In this document: positions 27,648-37,467 of the stretch, one piece after another | Position numbering within the stretch: the stretch's first letter is position 1 | Layout of the letters: every line of letters starts with the position of its first letter | Source of the DNA: Microbacterium sp. SD291 | GTDB lineage: Bacteria; Actinomycetota; Actinomycetes; Actinomycetales; Microbacteriaceae | Reading direction: 5' to 3' | DNA: 64,000 nt | NCBI RefSeq assembly: GCF_017355365.1 | Contig: NZ_JADIJR010000011.1 | Coordinates: 1-64,000, forward strand | Translations under genes and position numbers: made by a program | Notes under the pieces: generated by a model | The model's database searches: none | Seen by the model: only the letters and a program-made list of their open reading frames with translations | Told to the model about the DNA's origin: nothing

Positions 27648-28721
27648 CTACCGTCCGGGGGTCTGCTCGGCCTTGTCCGCGAAGGTCTGCAGGAGCCGCT
27701 GGAGCGAGTCCAACCGCGCGCGTCCGGTCTCGGTCAGGTCGCCGCGCGCCGCAGCCTCGATCAGAGCGCAGTCCGGAGCATCCGTGAGGTGCGTGCACCC
27801 TCGGGGGCAGTCCTCGGCGACCTCGGCCAGCTCGGTGAAGGCGGCGAGGATGTTCGCCGGATCCACATGCCCGAGCCCGAAGGAGCGCACGCCGGGGGTG
27901 TCGATGACCCAGCCGGTGCCCTCGGCGCCGTGGTAGCGCAGCGACACGGTCGACGACGAGGTGTGCCGGCCGCGGCCGGTGACCTGGTTCACGTGGCCGG
28001 TGGCCCTGAGTGCGCTGGGCACGAGGGCGTTCACGAGCGTGGACTTGCCGACGCCGGAGTGCCCGACGAATACGGTCGAGTGCCCGACCAGCGCGGCGCC
28101 GATCTCGTCGACCGGCATCTCTGACTGCGCACTCGTGAACACGCGCAGCGCGTCGAGGCCGTCGAAGTGGGAGAGGAACGGTGCAGGGTCCGCCAGGTCG
28201 GTCTTGGTCACGACGAGCAGCGGGCGGATGCCGGCATCCAGAGCCGCGACGAGGTAGCGGTCGACCAGGCGCGCCCTCGGCTCGGGGTCGGCCGCGGCCA
28301 CGACGATGAGCATCTGATCGGCGTTGGCGACGATGACCCGCTCCACCTGGTCGGTGTCGTCTGCGCTCCGTCGCAGCAGCGACGTGCGTTCCCTGATCCC
28401 GACGATGCGCCCGAGGGTCCCCTCCTCGCCGGAGGTGTCGCCGACGACCCGCGCCTGGTCGCCGGTGACGATCGGCGAACGGCGGAGCTCACGCGCTCTG
28501 GCGGCGGTGATCGTGTGCTCGTCGGGGGTGTCCTCGTCGAGCAGCACGGAGTAGCGTCCTCGATCCACGCCGAGCACGCGTCCGATCTGAGCGTCCTCGT
28601 GCGCCGGGCGGCGTTTGGTGCGCGGCCGGTTCGCCTTGGGGTTCGGCCGGGTGCGATAGCTGCTCTCGTCGTAGTCCTCGAAGTCGTCTTCGAGGTCGTC
28701 CGCGTCGTCGAGCCAGCTCAC
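27648..28721 (-). CDS. rsgA: RsgA, small-subunit-dependent ribosome assembly GTPase
   Basis: A circularly permuted GTPase that checks late 30S maturation. The 357-residue protein has an N-terminal OB domain preceded by an acidic/basic extension (DDADDLEDDFEDYDESSY, then RPRTKRRP). The GTPase motifs come in the permuted order G4 TKTD, G1 GHSGVGKSTLVNAL, G3 DTPG (VIDTPGVRSFG). A C-terminal zinc site follows (CPRGCTH...C). GTG 28721 overlaps the aroA stop as GTGA, which fixes the start and couples translation. Confidence 0.94.
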   Translation of the reverse strand: MSWLDDADDLEDDFEDYDESSYRTRPNPKANRPRTKRRPAHEDAQIGRVLGVDRGRYSVLLDEDTPDEHTITAARARELRRSPIVTGDQARVVGDTSGEEGTLGRIVGIRERTSLLRRSADDTDQVERVIVANADQMLIVVAAADPEPRARLVDRYLVAALDAGIRPLLVVTKTDLADPAPFLSHFDGLDALRVFTSAQSEMPVDEIGAALVGHSTVFVGHSGVGKSTLVNALVPSALRATGHVNQVTGRGRHTSSSTVSLRYHGAEGTGWVIDTPGVRSFGLGHVDPANILAAFTELAEVAEDCPRGCTHLTDAPDCALIEAAARGDLTETGRARLDSLQRLLQTFADKAEQTPGR

Positions 28722-30043
28722 GCGGATGCGCCCCGCAGCATCCGCTCCCACAGGGCCGTGAACTCGGGGATCGTCTTCGCCGTCGTGCCGATGTCGTCGA
28801 TCTCGACACCGGGCACTCGCAGACCGATCAGCGCGCCGGTGGTCGCCATCCGGTGGTCGTGGTGGGCGGCCCACTCGCCGCCCGTGAGCGGAGTCGGGAA
28901 GATCCGGAGTCCGTCGGAGAGCTCTTCCGCCTCGCCGCCGAGCGCGCGGATGTTGCCCACGAGTGCGGCGATCCGGTCGGTCTCGTGCAGCCGGATGTGG
29001 CCGATGCCGCGGATCGTGGTCGGCCCGTCGGCGAAGGCGGCGAGGCCGACGAGGGTGGGGGTGAGCTCGCTCGCCGCGGACAGATCGAGATCGAGCCCGC
29101 GGATGCCGGCGCCCGCGCGCACCGTGAGGATGCCGCTGTGCCTGGCGACGTGCGCGCCCATGGCCTGGAGGATCTCGGGCAGAAGCGCGCCGGGCTGCGT
29201 CGAATGCACGGGCCACCCGGTGACCGAGACCGTTCCGCCGGTGACGAGGGCGGCGGCGAGGAACGGCGCGGCATTCGACAGGTCCGGCTCGATCGCGATC
29301 TCCTTGGCGCGTGGCACGCCGGCCTCGACGAGCCACTCGCCGACGCCTGGACGCTCGATCCGGATGCCGCGGCGACTGAGCGCCTCGATCGTCATGTCGA
29401 TGTGGGGGAGGCTCGGCAGATGCGAGCCGGTGTGCACGAGATGCAGCCCGACGTCGAAGCGGGGAGCGGCGAGCAGCAGGCCGGAGACGAACTGGCTCGA
29501 CGCTGACGCGTCGATCTCGATCCTCCCGCCGCGGATGCGCCCGTGACCGCGGATGGTGAACGGCAGCGACCAGGTGCCCTCGTCGTCGATGTCGACCCCG
29601 AGGTCGCGCAGAGCGCTGATGAGGCCGCCCATCGGCCGGTGCAGAGCGGTCTCGTGGGCGGTCAGATGCACGTCGTTCGCGGCGAGCCCCGCGAGAGGCG
29701 CGATGAACCGCATCACGGTGCCGGCCTGGCCGCAGTCGACTGTGGCGCCGCCGGTGAGCTTGGCGGGCGTCACCACGAGGTCGGGGCCGAACTCGCCTCC
29801 GGCGTCGACCTCCTCGATGCCGATGCCGAGGGCGCGCAGCGCATCGACCATGCGACGCGAATCGTCCGAGTGCAGCGGCGACACCAGGCGGCCGGGACCG
29901 TCGGCGATCGCGGCGATGATGAGCTCGCGGTTCGTCAGCGACTTCGACCCGGGGATCGTCACCGTGGCGTGCACGGATTCGTCTGCGGTGGGCGCGGTGT
30001 AGGCGCCCCGGACAGGGGAGGGGGAATACCTGTTGACGCTCAT
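28718..30043 (-). CDS. aroA: AroA, 3-phosphoshikimate 1-carboxyvinyltransferase (EPSP synthase)
   Basis: Transfers enolpyruvate from PEP to shikimate 3-phosphate in chorismate synthesis. The 441-residue protein shows the start-region substrate loop PGSKSLTNRELI, LHSDDSRRMVDALRALG, GQAGTVMRFIAPLAG, the S-P-binding GDASASSQF-like IDASASSQFVSGLLL and the late motif HHDHRMATTGAL. The start at 30043 is at the family N-terminus (SVNRYSPSPVRGAY); the frame is open further upstream but that part lies over the divergent sigH gene. The 5' end carries a SigR-type promoter reading the opposite way. Confidence 0.95.
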   Translation of the reverse strand: MSVNRYSPSPVRGAYTAPTADESVHATVTIPGSKSLTNRELIIAAIADGPGRLVSPLHSDDSRRMVDALRALGIGIEEVDAGGEFGPDLVVTPAKLTGGATVDCGQAGTVMRFIAPLAGLAANDVHLTAHETALHRPMGGLISALRDLGVDIDDEGTWSLPFTIRGHGRIRGGRIEIDASASSQFVSGLLLAAPRFDVGLHLVHTGSHLPSLPHIDMTIEALSRRGIRIERPGVGEWLVEAGVPRAKEIAIEPDLSNAAPFLAAALVTGGTVSVTGWPVHSTQPGALLPEILQAMGAHVARHSGILTVRAGAGIRGLDLDLSAASELTPTLVGLAAFADGPTTIRGIGHIRLHETDRIAALVGNIRALGGEAEELSDGLRIFPTPLTGGEWAAHHDHRMATTGALIGLRVPGVEIDDIGTTAKTIPEFTALWERMLRGASA

Positions 30044-30048
30044 CGGTT
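30023..30048 (+). promoter_or_regulatory. SigR/SigH-type promoter for sigH
   Basis: GGAAT (30023-30027) and GTT (30046-30048) are separated by exactly 18 bp, the consensus of the redox sigma factor SigR of streptomycetes and SigH of mycobacteria. It lies about 65 bp before the sigH ATG and overlaps the start codon of aroA, so the factor probably drives its own transcription. Confidence 0.65.
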
Positions 30049-30113
30049 TCCACTTTAGTGAACCCGAGTGGTCGTCCGATCGAATCGGCGGTCCTCGCTG
30101 ACAAGGAGAGAGC

Positions 30114-30776
30114 ATGCTCGCAACGCTGGAACGCGAGTCGGTGGACCTCAGCGGCCTAGACTGGCCCGTGATGGATGACACCGCAACCGCAGACACGGTC
30201 AGCGCCCCTCGGCGCGAGTTCGAAGAGCAGGCGATCCCCTTCATGGATCAGCTCTACGCCGCGGCGATGCGCATGACCCGCAATCCCGCCGATGCGGCGG
30301 ACCTCGTGCAGGAGACCTTCGTGAAGGCGTACGGCTCCTGGGCGACGTTCACGCAGGGCACGAACCTCAAGGCGTGGCTGTACCGCATCCTCACCAACAC
30401 ATACATCAACATCTATCGCAAGAAGCAGCGCGAGCCCTTCCAAGGCACGATCGACGAGCTCGAGGACTGGCAGCTCGGCGGTGCCGAGTCCACGACGGCG
30501 ACGCAGGGCCGCTCGGCCGAGGCGGAGGCCATCGACCGGATGCCTGCGTCCGTCGTCAAGGACGCGCTGCAGGCCGTACCGGAGGACTTCAGGCTGGCGG
30601 TGTACCTCGCGGACGTCGAGGGCTTCGCCTACCAGGAGATCGCCGACATCATGAAGACACCCATCGGCACCGTGATGAGCCGCCTGCACCGTGGCAGGCG
30701 GATGCTGCGGGAGCTGTTGGCCGACTACGCCGTCGAGCGGGGTATCGCCGCGGCTGACACGAGGAGCAGGAAATGA
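30114..30776 (+). CDS. sigH: SigR/SigH-family ECF sigma factor (thiol-oxidative stress)
   Basis: The 220-residue ECF sigma factor has region 2 ([31 protein letters not shown]... [23 protein letters not shown]) and region 4 ([48 protein letters not shown]). The sequence matches the SigR/SigH group, which responds to disulfide stress. ATG 30114 has AAGGAGAG 4 nt upstream. The gene overlaps the anti-sigma gene as ATGA. The promoter at 30023-30048 has the binding pattern of this same factor, giving positive autoregulation. Confidence 0.93.
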   Translation: MLATLERESVDLSGLDWPVMDDTATADTVSAPRREFEEQAIPFMDQLYAAAMRMTRNPADAADLVQETFVKAYGSWATFTQGTNLKAWLYRILTNTYINIYRKKQREPFQGTIDELEDWQLGGAESTTATQGRSAEAEAIDRMPASVVKDALQAVPEDFRLAVYLADVEGFAYQEIADIMKTPIGTVMSRLHRGRRMLRELLADYAVERGIAAADTRSRK

Positions 30777-31018
30777 GCGACTGCGGCTGCGACAAAGCCC
30801 GTCAGGACCTGGAGGAGTACCTCCGCAACGAGGTCTGCAAGACCGAGCACACCGAGATCCGCGAGCACCTGGAGCATTGCCCGTCGTGCCGAGACGAGGC
30901 TCTCGTGGCGACCACCCTCACCGAGGTCATCGCCCGCGCGTGCAAGGAGACCGCTCCGGAGGAGCTCCGCGACATGGTGTTCGCGCGCCTGCGCCAGGTG
31001 CAGGCGGGCGCTCACTGA
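30773..31018 (+). CDS. rsrA: RsrA-like zinc anti-sigma factor
   Basis: Redox-sensing partner of the sigma factor. The 81-residue protein has the ZAS motif H32-x3-C36-x2-C39 (HLEHCPSC), plus C4, C6 and C22. In RsrA, oxidation of these cysteines releases zinc and the sigma factor. It matches the mycothiol-system anti-sigma-R group. ATGA overlap with sigH ensures balanced synthesis. Confidence 0.92.
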   Translation: MSDCGCDKARQDLEEYLRNEVCKTEHTEIREHLEHCPSCRDEALVATTLTEVIARACKETAPEELRDMVFARLRQVQAGAH

Positions 31019-31039
31019 CCTGGCGTCCGCTGGCGTCGC

Positions 31040-31045
31040 TAGTCT
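31040..31045 (+). promoter_or_regulatory. -10 box for leaderless Eis-like gene
   Basis: TAGTCT lies exactly 6 nt before ATG 31052; no Shine-Dalgarno sequence is visible. Confidence 0.45.
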
Positions 31046-31051
31046 GAGTCG

Positions 31052-32356
31052 ATGACGAAGATCGACGCGCGCGACGTCCCGGCCGACCCGACATCCGCCG
31101 AGCGGCTGAAGAGCGCCGGTCTCGAGTATCGCGTGGTGGATCTGTCCCACGACGAGGGTGCGACCGCGTTCCAGCGGGCGGTGGACCGAGGGTTCCTGGG
31201 TGCCGAGCCGACACCGGAGGCGCTCGCCGGGGCGCGTGCGACCTTCGCGGCGCGCCGCAACATCGCGGTCGTCGAGCCAGGAGCCCCCGCCGGCGCGCTG
31301 CCGGTGGCGACCACGAACTCCTGGGTGACTCCGCTCACCGTGCCTGGCGGCGGGGACATCCCGATGTGGGCCATCAGCGTCGTGACGGTCGCCGCCACTC
31401 ATCGCCGGAGGGGCATCGCGAGATCCCTTCTGGAGGGGGAGCTGCGCGCTGCGGCATCCGCCGGCGTGCCGATCGCCGGCCTGACGGTCTCCGAGGCGAC
31501 GATCTACGGCCGCTACGGATTCGGACCGGCGATCCCGGTCGCGGCGTTCACGGTCGACACCCGCCGCGCGGGCTGGGCGGGGCCCGACACCTCAGGGCGC
31601 CTGGAGTACGTCGATCGGGAGACGCTCGCCGCGGACATCGGCGCGGTGCACGAGCGTGCACGTCGCGGGGTCTCCGGTCGCATCCCCGGCTGGCAGGGGC
31701 GCTGGGACGGACATTCCGGCGCGGCGCCGCACGCACCGGATCGTGATCGCGTGCGCGGCGTGCGCTACATCGACGAGCACGGCGAGCTGCGCGGCGCGCT
31801 CGCGTACTCCCTGAGCGAGAAGGAAGGAACGTTCCGGTTCTCGCTCTCAGTGCGCATGCTGGTCGCGGAGACGCGTGACGCGCTCACGGCGCTGTGGCGA
31901 TTCGCGCTGCAGCACGACCTCGTCGACGAGGTCACGGCCGACCTGAGGCCGCTCGACGATCCGCTGCCCTGGCTGGTCGACGATCACCGAGGCGTCACCA
32001 AGATCGAGCACGACCACGGCTGGCTGCGCATCCTCGACCTGCCGGCTGCGCTGACCTCCCGGCGCTATTCCGCGCCGCTGGACCTCGTGCTCCGGGTCGA
32101 GGACCCGCTGGGGTTCGCGGCCGGCGACTGGCGGCTGAGCGTCAGTGCGACGGGATCGGCGTCGATCGAGCCGGTGACCGGCATCCCGGCCGACGTCGCG
32201 CTCGACGTCTCGACCCTGTCCGCCCTGTACGCGGGCGGAATCCGCGCGAATGCGCTGCACGGCGCCGGCAGGATCGTCGCGGACGCGAGTGCCGTGGAGG
32301 CGATCGACCGCGCGTTCATCGCGTTCCCGGTGCCGTCTCTGGACATCTGGTATTGA
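31052..32356 (+). CDS. Eis-like GNAT acetyltransferase
   Basis: The 434-residue protein has the three-part Eis layout: an N-terminal GNAT domain with the acetyl-CoA loop VTVAATHRRRGIARSLLEGEL, a second GNAT-like domain, and a C-terminal SCP2-like domain (GSASIEPVTGIPADVALDVSTLSALYAGG). It ends FIAFPVPSLDIWY; the carboxylate terminus acts in catalysis in Eis enzymes. Mycobacterial Eis acetylates aminoglycosides and other amines; the substrate here is unknown. A leaderless -10 box precedes it. Confidence 0.86.
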   Translation: MTKIDARDVPADPTSAERLKSAGLEYRVVDLSHDEGATAFQRAVDRGFLGAEPTPEALAGARATFAARRNIAVVEPGAPAGALPVATTNSWVTPLTVPGGGDIPMWAISVVTVAATHRRRGIARSLLEGELRAAASAGVPIAGLTVSEATIYGRYGFGPAIPVAAFTVDTRRAGWAGPDTSGRLEYVDRETLAADIGAVHERARRGVSGRIPGWQGRWDGHSGAAPHAPDRDRVRGVRYIDEHGELRGALAYSLSEKEGTFRFSLSVRMLVAETRDALTALWRFALQHDLVDEVTADLRPLDDPLPWLVDDHRGVTKIEHDHGWLRILDLPAALTSRRYSAPLDLVLRVEDPLGFAAGDWRLSVSATGSASIEPVTGIPADVALDVSTLSALYAGGIRANALHGAGRIVADASAVEAIDRAFIAFPVPSLDIWY

Positions 32357-32440
32357 CCTCGGCAGAGGTTGGCCGAGAACCGCCGGAATCTGGCGGTCGA
32401 GGATGTTCCGCCTCGCGCGCCGCCGGCGGAGGATGAACGG

Positions 32441-33703
32441 ATGACAGCGACCACGACGCGCCCCGTGCACGGGATCGGCCTGCTGCAGGGCGTCGCCCTG
32501 TACCTCGCCTCGGTGCTCGGCACCGGACTGCTCGTGCTCCCTGGACTCGCGGCGCACGTGGCCGGTCCTGCGAGCGTCGTCGCGGTGGCGGTCGTGACCC
32601 TGCTGGCGATACCGCTGGCGACGACGTTCGGCGTGCTCGCGGCACGCTATCCCGACCCGGGCGGTGTCGCCAGTTACGTGCGGAGGGCGCTCGGCGACAC
32701 GGCGGCGCGCGCCACCGGCTACTGGTTCCTGTTCGGTGTCGCCGCAGGCGGTCCGGTCGTGGCCACGCTCGGCGCCCAGTACATCTCCGCCGCACTCGGC
32801 ACTGACCGCTCGGCAGTGCCCATCGTGGCGCTCGCGTTCTTCGTCGTGCCGCTCGCCGTGAACATGTTCGGCGTCCGCGTCGCGGGGTGGATGCAGCTCG
32901 TGCTCACAGGTCTGCTGCTCGCGGTGGTCGTCGTGGTGGTCGCGCTCGCCGCGCCGGCTGTCGACACGGCGAACTTCTCGCCGTTCCTTCCGCACGGCTG
33001 GAGCGGCGTCGGAACGGCGATCGTGATGTTCGTGTGGGCGTTCGCGGGCTGGGAGGTCGGCACGCACATCTCCGGTGAGTTCGCGAGGCCCCGGCAGGTG
33101 ATCCCGATCGCCACCGCCGTCACGCTGCTCCTCTCCGGTGCGGCGTACCTCGCGCTGCAGGTCGTCACTGTGGGGTCCCTGGGGGAGCAGGCAGGCGAGG
33201 GGGACGTGGTGCTGCTCGACCTCGCCGCCCAGAGCGCACCCGGGGCGGCGCCGGTGATGATCGGCGCCGTGGCCGCGATCGTCGCCGTCGGCGTGCTCAA
33301 CGTCTATCTCGCCGCGTTCGCGAAGCTCGGAGCCTCGCTCGCGCGAAGCGGCGACCTGCCGCGATGGTTCGCTCGCGGCGCCGAGAACGGAGTGATCCCG
33401 CGACGGGCGCTCCTGCTGACCGGTGCTGTCTCGACGGCGTATTTCGCTGTCCTGTTCCAGACCGGGTTCGACCTGCAGCCGTTCATCCTCGTGCACACCG
33501 CGAGCATGGTGGCGATCTACGTGCTCGGGATGGTCGCCGCGGTCCGCATCCTCGAGAGAGGCACGCTCGGCTGGTGGACGGCGGTGCTCGCCGCGGTCCT
33601 GTGCGCCGGGCTGCTCGTGCTGGCGGCATCCGCCCTGCTGATCCCCGGCATCCTCGCGATCGGCGCCGTGCTCGTCACGGCGGTCCGCAGACTCCTGCGC
33701 TGA
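32441..33703 (+). CDS. APC-superfamily amino acid transporter, YjeH-like
   Basis: The 420-residue membrane protein has about 12 segments. The first carries the APC signature GTGLLVLPGLAAHVAGPAS, and RYPDPGGVASYVRRALGD follows. FVWAFAGWEVGTHISGEF is a conserved segment 6 region. Size and pattern fit YjeH-type amino acid exporters better than larger APC importers. ATG 32441 is favoured because GGAGG lies 8 nt before it; an earlier start at 32369 has no site. The direction of transport is inferred. Confidence 0.82.
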   Translation: MTATTTRPVHGIGLLQGVALYLASVLGTGLLVLPGLAAHVAGPASVVAVAVVTLLAIPLATTFGVLAARYPDPGGVASYVRRALGDTAARATGYWFLFGVAAGGPVVATLGAQYISAALGTDRSAVPIVALAFFVVPLAVNMFGVRVAGWMQLVLTGLLLAVVVVVVALAAPAVDTANFSPFLPHGWSGVGTAIVMFVWAFAGWEVGTHISGEFARPRQVIPIATAVTLLLSGAAYLALQVVTVGSLGEQAGEGDVVLLDLAAQSAPGAAPVMIGAVAAIVAVGVLNVYLAAFAKLGASLARSGDLPRWFARGAENGVIPRRALLLTGAVSTAYFAVLFQTGFDLQPFILVHTASMVAIYVLGMVAAVRILERGTLGWWTAVLAAVLCAGLLVLAASALLIPGILAIGAVLVTAVRRLLR

Positions 33704-33728
33704 CGGCATCCGGCCCACCGGCGCACTC

Positions 33729-33769
33729 GAAGGGGCGCCCCGACCGTGAACCGGTCGAGGCGCCCCTTC
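33729..33769. terminator. Bidirectional terminator between the APC transporter and kgd
   Basis: GAAGGGGCGCC (33729-33739) pairs with 33759-33769; an inner CGACCG/CGGTCG stem extends it. It lies between convergent stops. Confidence 0.8.
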
Positions 33770-33783
33770 TCCTGCGGATGCGC

Positions 33784-36700
33784 TCAGCTCAGCGTGAGCG
33801 CCTCACGCAGCAGCCTGGCCTGCTCGGCGGCGTGCACCTTGGAGGATCCGGTGGCCGGAGATGCGGACGCTGACCGCGCGACCGGACGGAAGGTGCGGTC
33901 GCCGGGGACGTCGGCGAAGGCGAGTGCGAGGAACGGCCATGCGCCCTGGTTCTCCGGCTCCTCCTGCACCCACACCAGCTCGGCGTTCGGGTACGAGTCG
34001 GTGATCGCCTTGAGCTCGTCGATCGGCGTCGGGTACAGCTGCTCCAGGCGGACCAGCGCGATCTCCGGGTTCGGGTTCTTCTCGAGCTCGGCGCGCAGAT
34101 CCCAGTGCACCTTGCCCGAGTGCACCAGCACGCGCTTCACAGCGCCGCGGTCCAGACCCCGGTCGTCGTCGATGACCGGCTCGAACCGGCCCTGAGTGAA
34201 GGCCTCGACCGGGCTGGTCGCCCCGCGAAGGCGCAGCATCGCCTTCGGCGTGAACACGATCAGCGGCTTGCGCGGTCGTGCGTAGGCCTGGCGGCGGAGG
34301 AGGTGGAAGTGGGACGCCGGGGTCGAAGGACGGGCGACGATCATGTTGTCCTGCGCACACAGCTGCAGGAAGCGCTCGATGCGAGCCGACGAGTGGTCGG
34401 GCCCCTGGCCCTCGTAGCCGTGCGGCAGGAGCAGGGTCACGCTCGAGTGCTGGCCCCACTTCTGCTCCGCGGCTGAGATGTACTCATCGATCACCGACTG
34501 GGCGCCGTTGACGAAGTCGCCGAACTGCGCCTCCCAGAGCACGAGCGCCTCCGGCGCCTCCACCGAGTAGCCGTACTCGAATCCGAGGGCCGCGTACTCG
34601 CTGAGCAGGGAGTCGTAGATGAAGAAGCGTCCCTGCGACTCGGACAGGTTGGACAGCGGGAGCCACTCCTGGCCGTTCGCGCGGTCGTGGAGGGTCGCGT
34701 GACGCTGCACGAAGGTGCCTCGACGTGCGTCCTGGCCGGCGAAGCGCACCGAGGTGCCCTCGACCAGGAGCGATCCGAACGCGAGCAGCTCGCCGAAGCC
34801 CCAGTCGATGCCGCCGTTGCGGCTCATGTCGAGGCGCTTGTCGAGCAGCTGCTGGATCTTCGGGTGCACCGTGAAGCCCTCGGGCTTGTTCACGAACGCG
34901 TCGCCGATGAGCTGGATGACCTCCTTGGCGACACCGGTGACGTCCGGCTCGCCGACCTGATCGTCGACGGGCGCGAGATCAGGGGCGATCGGGGTCGCGC
35001 CGGTCTCGGCGGCGTGCGTCTCCGCGAAGGCGATCTCGAGGCGGTTCTGGAAGTCGGCCTTCGCCTGCTCGTACTCCTCCTCGGTGATGTCGCCGCGGCC
35101 GACGAGCGACTCGGTGTAGAGCTTGCGCACCGAGCGCTTCGCCTGGATGAGATCGGTCATCAGCGGCTGGGTCATCGAGGGGTCGTCGCCCTCGTTGTGA
35201 CCGCGTCGGCGGTAGCAGACCAGGTCGATCACGACGTCGCGGTGGAAGCGCTCGCGGTACTCGAACGCGAGCTGCGCGACGTGGATCACGGCCTCGGGGT
35301 CGTCGCCGTTGACGTGGAAGACCGGCGCCTGGATGGTCTTTGCGACGTCGGTGGCGTACACCGAGGAGCGTCCGTCGTTGGGGGTGGTGGTGAAGCCGAC
35401 CTGGTTGTTCACCACGACGTGGATCGTGCCGCCGGTGCGGTAGCCGCGCAGCTGCGACATCTGCAGCGTCTCGACGACCACGCCCTGGCCCGCGAACGCG
35501 GCGTCGCCGTGCACGAGGATCGGCAGCCAGGTGAAGGTGCCGATGGGCTTGCGGTCCTGCTTCGCGCGGACGATGCCCTCGAGGACGCCGTCCACGGTCT
35601 CCAGGTGCGACGGGTTCGCGGCGAGGTAGACCGGGAGCTCGGAGCCGTCGTCTGCGATGAACGTGCCCTCGGTGCCGAGGTGGTACTTCACGTCGCCCGA
35701 TCCGCGCTGGTTGCCCGGCATCTGCGTGCCCTCGAACTCGCGGAACACCTGACCGTAGGTCTTGCCGGCGATGTTGGTGAGCACGTTCAGGCGGCCGCGG
35801 TGGGCCATGCCGATCGCCGCGCCCTCGAGGCCGGCGGTCGCGGCGCCCTGGAGGATCTCGTCGAGCAGCGGGATCAGCGACTCGCCGCCCTCGAGCGAGA
35901 AGCGCTTCTGGCCTACGAACTTGGTCTGCAGGAACGTCTCGAAGGCCTCGGCCTCGTTGAGCTTTCGGAGCACCCGGAGCTGCTCGTCATGGCCGGGCTT
36001 CTGGTACTTGACCTCGACCTTCTCCTGGAACCAGCGGCGCTGCTCCGGATCCTGGATGTGCATGTACTCGATGCCGAGGGTGCGGCAGTAGGAGTCGCGG
36101 AGCACACCGAGGATGTCGCGGAGCTTCGCGAGGCGCCGGCCGCCGAACCCGCCGGTGACGAACTGGCGATCGAGGTCCCAGAACGTGAGGCCGTGGCTCT
36201 CGATCTCGAGGTCGGGGTGCGAGCGCTGCACGTACTCGAGCGGGTCGATGTCGGCCATGAGGTGGCCGCGCACGCGGAAGGAGTTGATCAGCTCCTGCAC
36301 GCGGGACTGCTTGTCGACGCGCTCGGCGAGGTCGACGGCGATGTCCGGATTCCAGCGGATCGGCGCGTAGGGGATGCGGAGGGCGGCGAAGATGTCGTCG
36401 TAGAAGCCGCGCTGCCCGATGAGCAGCTCGTGCACCTTCTTCAGGAACTCGCCGGAGCCGGCGCCCTGGATGACGCGGTGGTCGTAGGTGCTGGTGAGCG
36501 TGATCGTCTTTCCGATCGCGAGCTCGTTCAGCGTCTTGTCGCTCGCGCCCTGGAACTCGGCGGGGTACTCGAGGGCGCCGGCGCCGATGATGCACCCCTG
36601 GCCCTTCATCAGGCGCGGCACCGAGTGCACGGTGCCGATGCCGCCGGGGTTGGTCAGCGACACCGTGGTGCCCTGGAAGTCGGCGGCGGTCAGCTTGTTC

Positions 36701-37467
36701 CCGCGTGCCCGGGTGACGAGGTCCTCGTATGCGATGAGGTATTCGCTGAAGGACATGGTCTCGGCGCGCTTGATGCTGGGGACCATCAGCGCCCGCGTGC
36801 CGTCGGGCTTGGGGAGGTCGATCGCGATGCCGAGGTTCACGTGCGCCGGCGCGACGACCGACGGCTTGCCGTCGATCTCGGCGTAGAACACGTTCTGGCT
36901 GCGGAACTCGTCGAGGGTGCGGATCAGCGCCCAGCCGATGAGGTGCGTGAAGCTGATCTTGCCGCCGCGCGTGCGCGCCATGTGATTGTTGATCACGATG
37001 CGGTTGTCGATCATCAGCTTCGCGGGGATGGTCCGCACACTCGTGGCGGTCGGGACGGTCAGCGACTCGTCCATGTTCGCCGCGAGGGTCTTCGGCAGGC
37101 CGCGCAGAGGCGTGACCTTGTCCTCCTCGGTCGGCTCCACGTTCTCCTTGGCCTCGGGCTTGGGCGCCTGGGCGGGGATGGGGGCTGCAGCGGCTGGCTT
37201 GGTCGTGGTGCGCGCGACGGGCTGCTGGCCGATGACAGGGATCGGCGCGGTGACGGGGTGCGCGACCTGGTCGGCGGCAGCCGGAGGCGTGACGGCAGGA
37301 GCAGCGGGAGCGGCGGCGGCATCCGACTGGTACTTCTCCAGGATCGGCCACCACTCCTTGTCGACGGAGTTGCGGTCGACCTTGAACTGCTCGTAGAGCT
37401 CTTCGACGAGCCACGAATTGGCTCCGAACCCCCCGTCGCCCCCGACGCCGGTCACCTGGTTCGACAC
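33784..37467 (-). CDS. kgd: Kgd, multifunctional 2-oxoglutarate metabolism enzyme
   Basis: Fused actinobacterial enzyme that carries 2-oxoglutarate dehydrogenase E1, 2-oxoglutarate decarboxylase and carboligase activities. The 1227-residue protein starts with the helical E1 leader (NSWLVEELYEQFKVD). A proline/alanine linker leads to an E2-type acyltransferase domain (TSTYDHRVIQGAGSGEFL), then the ThDP-dependent E1 domain with AIGMAHRGRLNVL, GDAAFAGQGVVVETL and CYRRRGHNEGDDPS. It ends with the transketolase C-terminal domain. GTG 37467 (SNQVTGVGGDGG) is chosen because the conserved leader starts 14 residues later; an ATG 75 bp upstream is less likely. It diverges from guaB1. Confidence 0.95.
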   Translation of the reverse strand: MSNQVTGVGGDGGFGANSWLVEELYEQFKVDRNSVDKEWWPILEKYQSDAAAAPAAPAVTPPAAADQVAHPVTAPIPVIGQQPVARTTTKPAAAAPIPAQAPKPEAKENVEPTEEDKVTPLRGLPKTLAANMDESLTVPTATSVRTIPAKLMIDNRIVINNHMARTRGGKISFTHLIGWALIRTLDEFRSQNVFYAEIDGKPSVVAPAHVNLGIAIDLPKPDGTRALMVPSIKRAETMSFSEYLIAYEDLVTRARGNKLTAADFQGTTVSLTNPGGIGTVHSVPRLMKGQGCIIGAGALEYPAEFQGASDKTLNELAIGKTITLTSTYDHRVIQGAGSGEFLKKVHELLIGQRGFYDDIFAALRIPYAPIRWNPDIAVDLAERVDKQSRVQELINSFRVRGHLMADIDPLEYVQRSHPDLEIESHGLTFWDLDRQFVTGGFGGRRLAKLRDILGVLRDSYCRTLGIEYMHIQDPEQRRWFQEKVEVKYQKPGHDEQLRVLRKLNEAEAFETFLQTKFVGQKRFSLEGGESLIPLLDEILQGAATAGLEGAAIGMAHRGRLNVLTNIAGKTYGQVFREFEGTQMPGNQRGSGDVKYHLGTEGTFIADDGSELPVYLAANPSHLETVDGVLEGIVRAKQDRKPIGTFTWLPILVHGDAAFAGQGVVVETLQMSQLRGYRTGGTIHVVVNNQVGFTTTPNDGRSSVYATDVAKTIQAPVFHVNGDDPEAVIHVAQLAFEYRERFHRDVVIDLVCYRRRGHNEGDDPSMTQPLMTDLIQAKRSVRKLYTESLVGRGDITEEEYEQAKADFQNRLEIAFAETHAAETGATPIAPDLAPVDDQVGEPDVTGVAKEVIQLIGDAFVNKPEGFTVHPKIQQLLDKRLDMSRNGGIDWGFGELLAFGSLLVEGTSVRFAGQDARRGTFVQRHATLHDRANGQEWLPLSNLSESQGRFFIYDSLLSEYAALGFEYGYSVEAPEALVLWEAQFGDFVNGAQSVIDEYISAAEQKWGQHSSVTLLLPHGYEGQGPDHSSARIERFLQLCAQDNMIVARPSTPASHFHLLRRQAYARPRKPLIVFTPKAMLRLRGATSPVEAFTQGRFEPVIDDDRGLDRGAVKRVLVHSGKVHWDLRAELEKNPNPEIALVRLEQLYPTPIDELKAITDSYPNAELVWVQEEPENQGAWPFLALAFADVPGDRTFRPVARSASASPATGSSKVHAAEQARLLREALTLS

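Noticed and set aside
28721..30104. N-terminal extension of RsgA into the aroA region
   Set aside because: The frame is open but reads as Arg/His-rich noise over aroA; the GTGA overlap gives a natural start.
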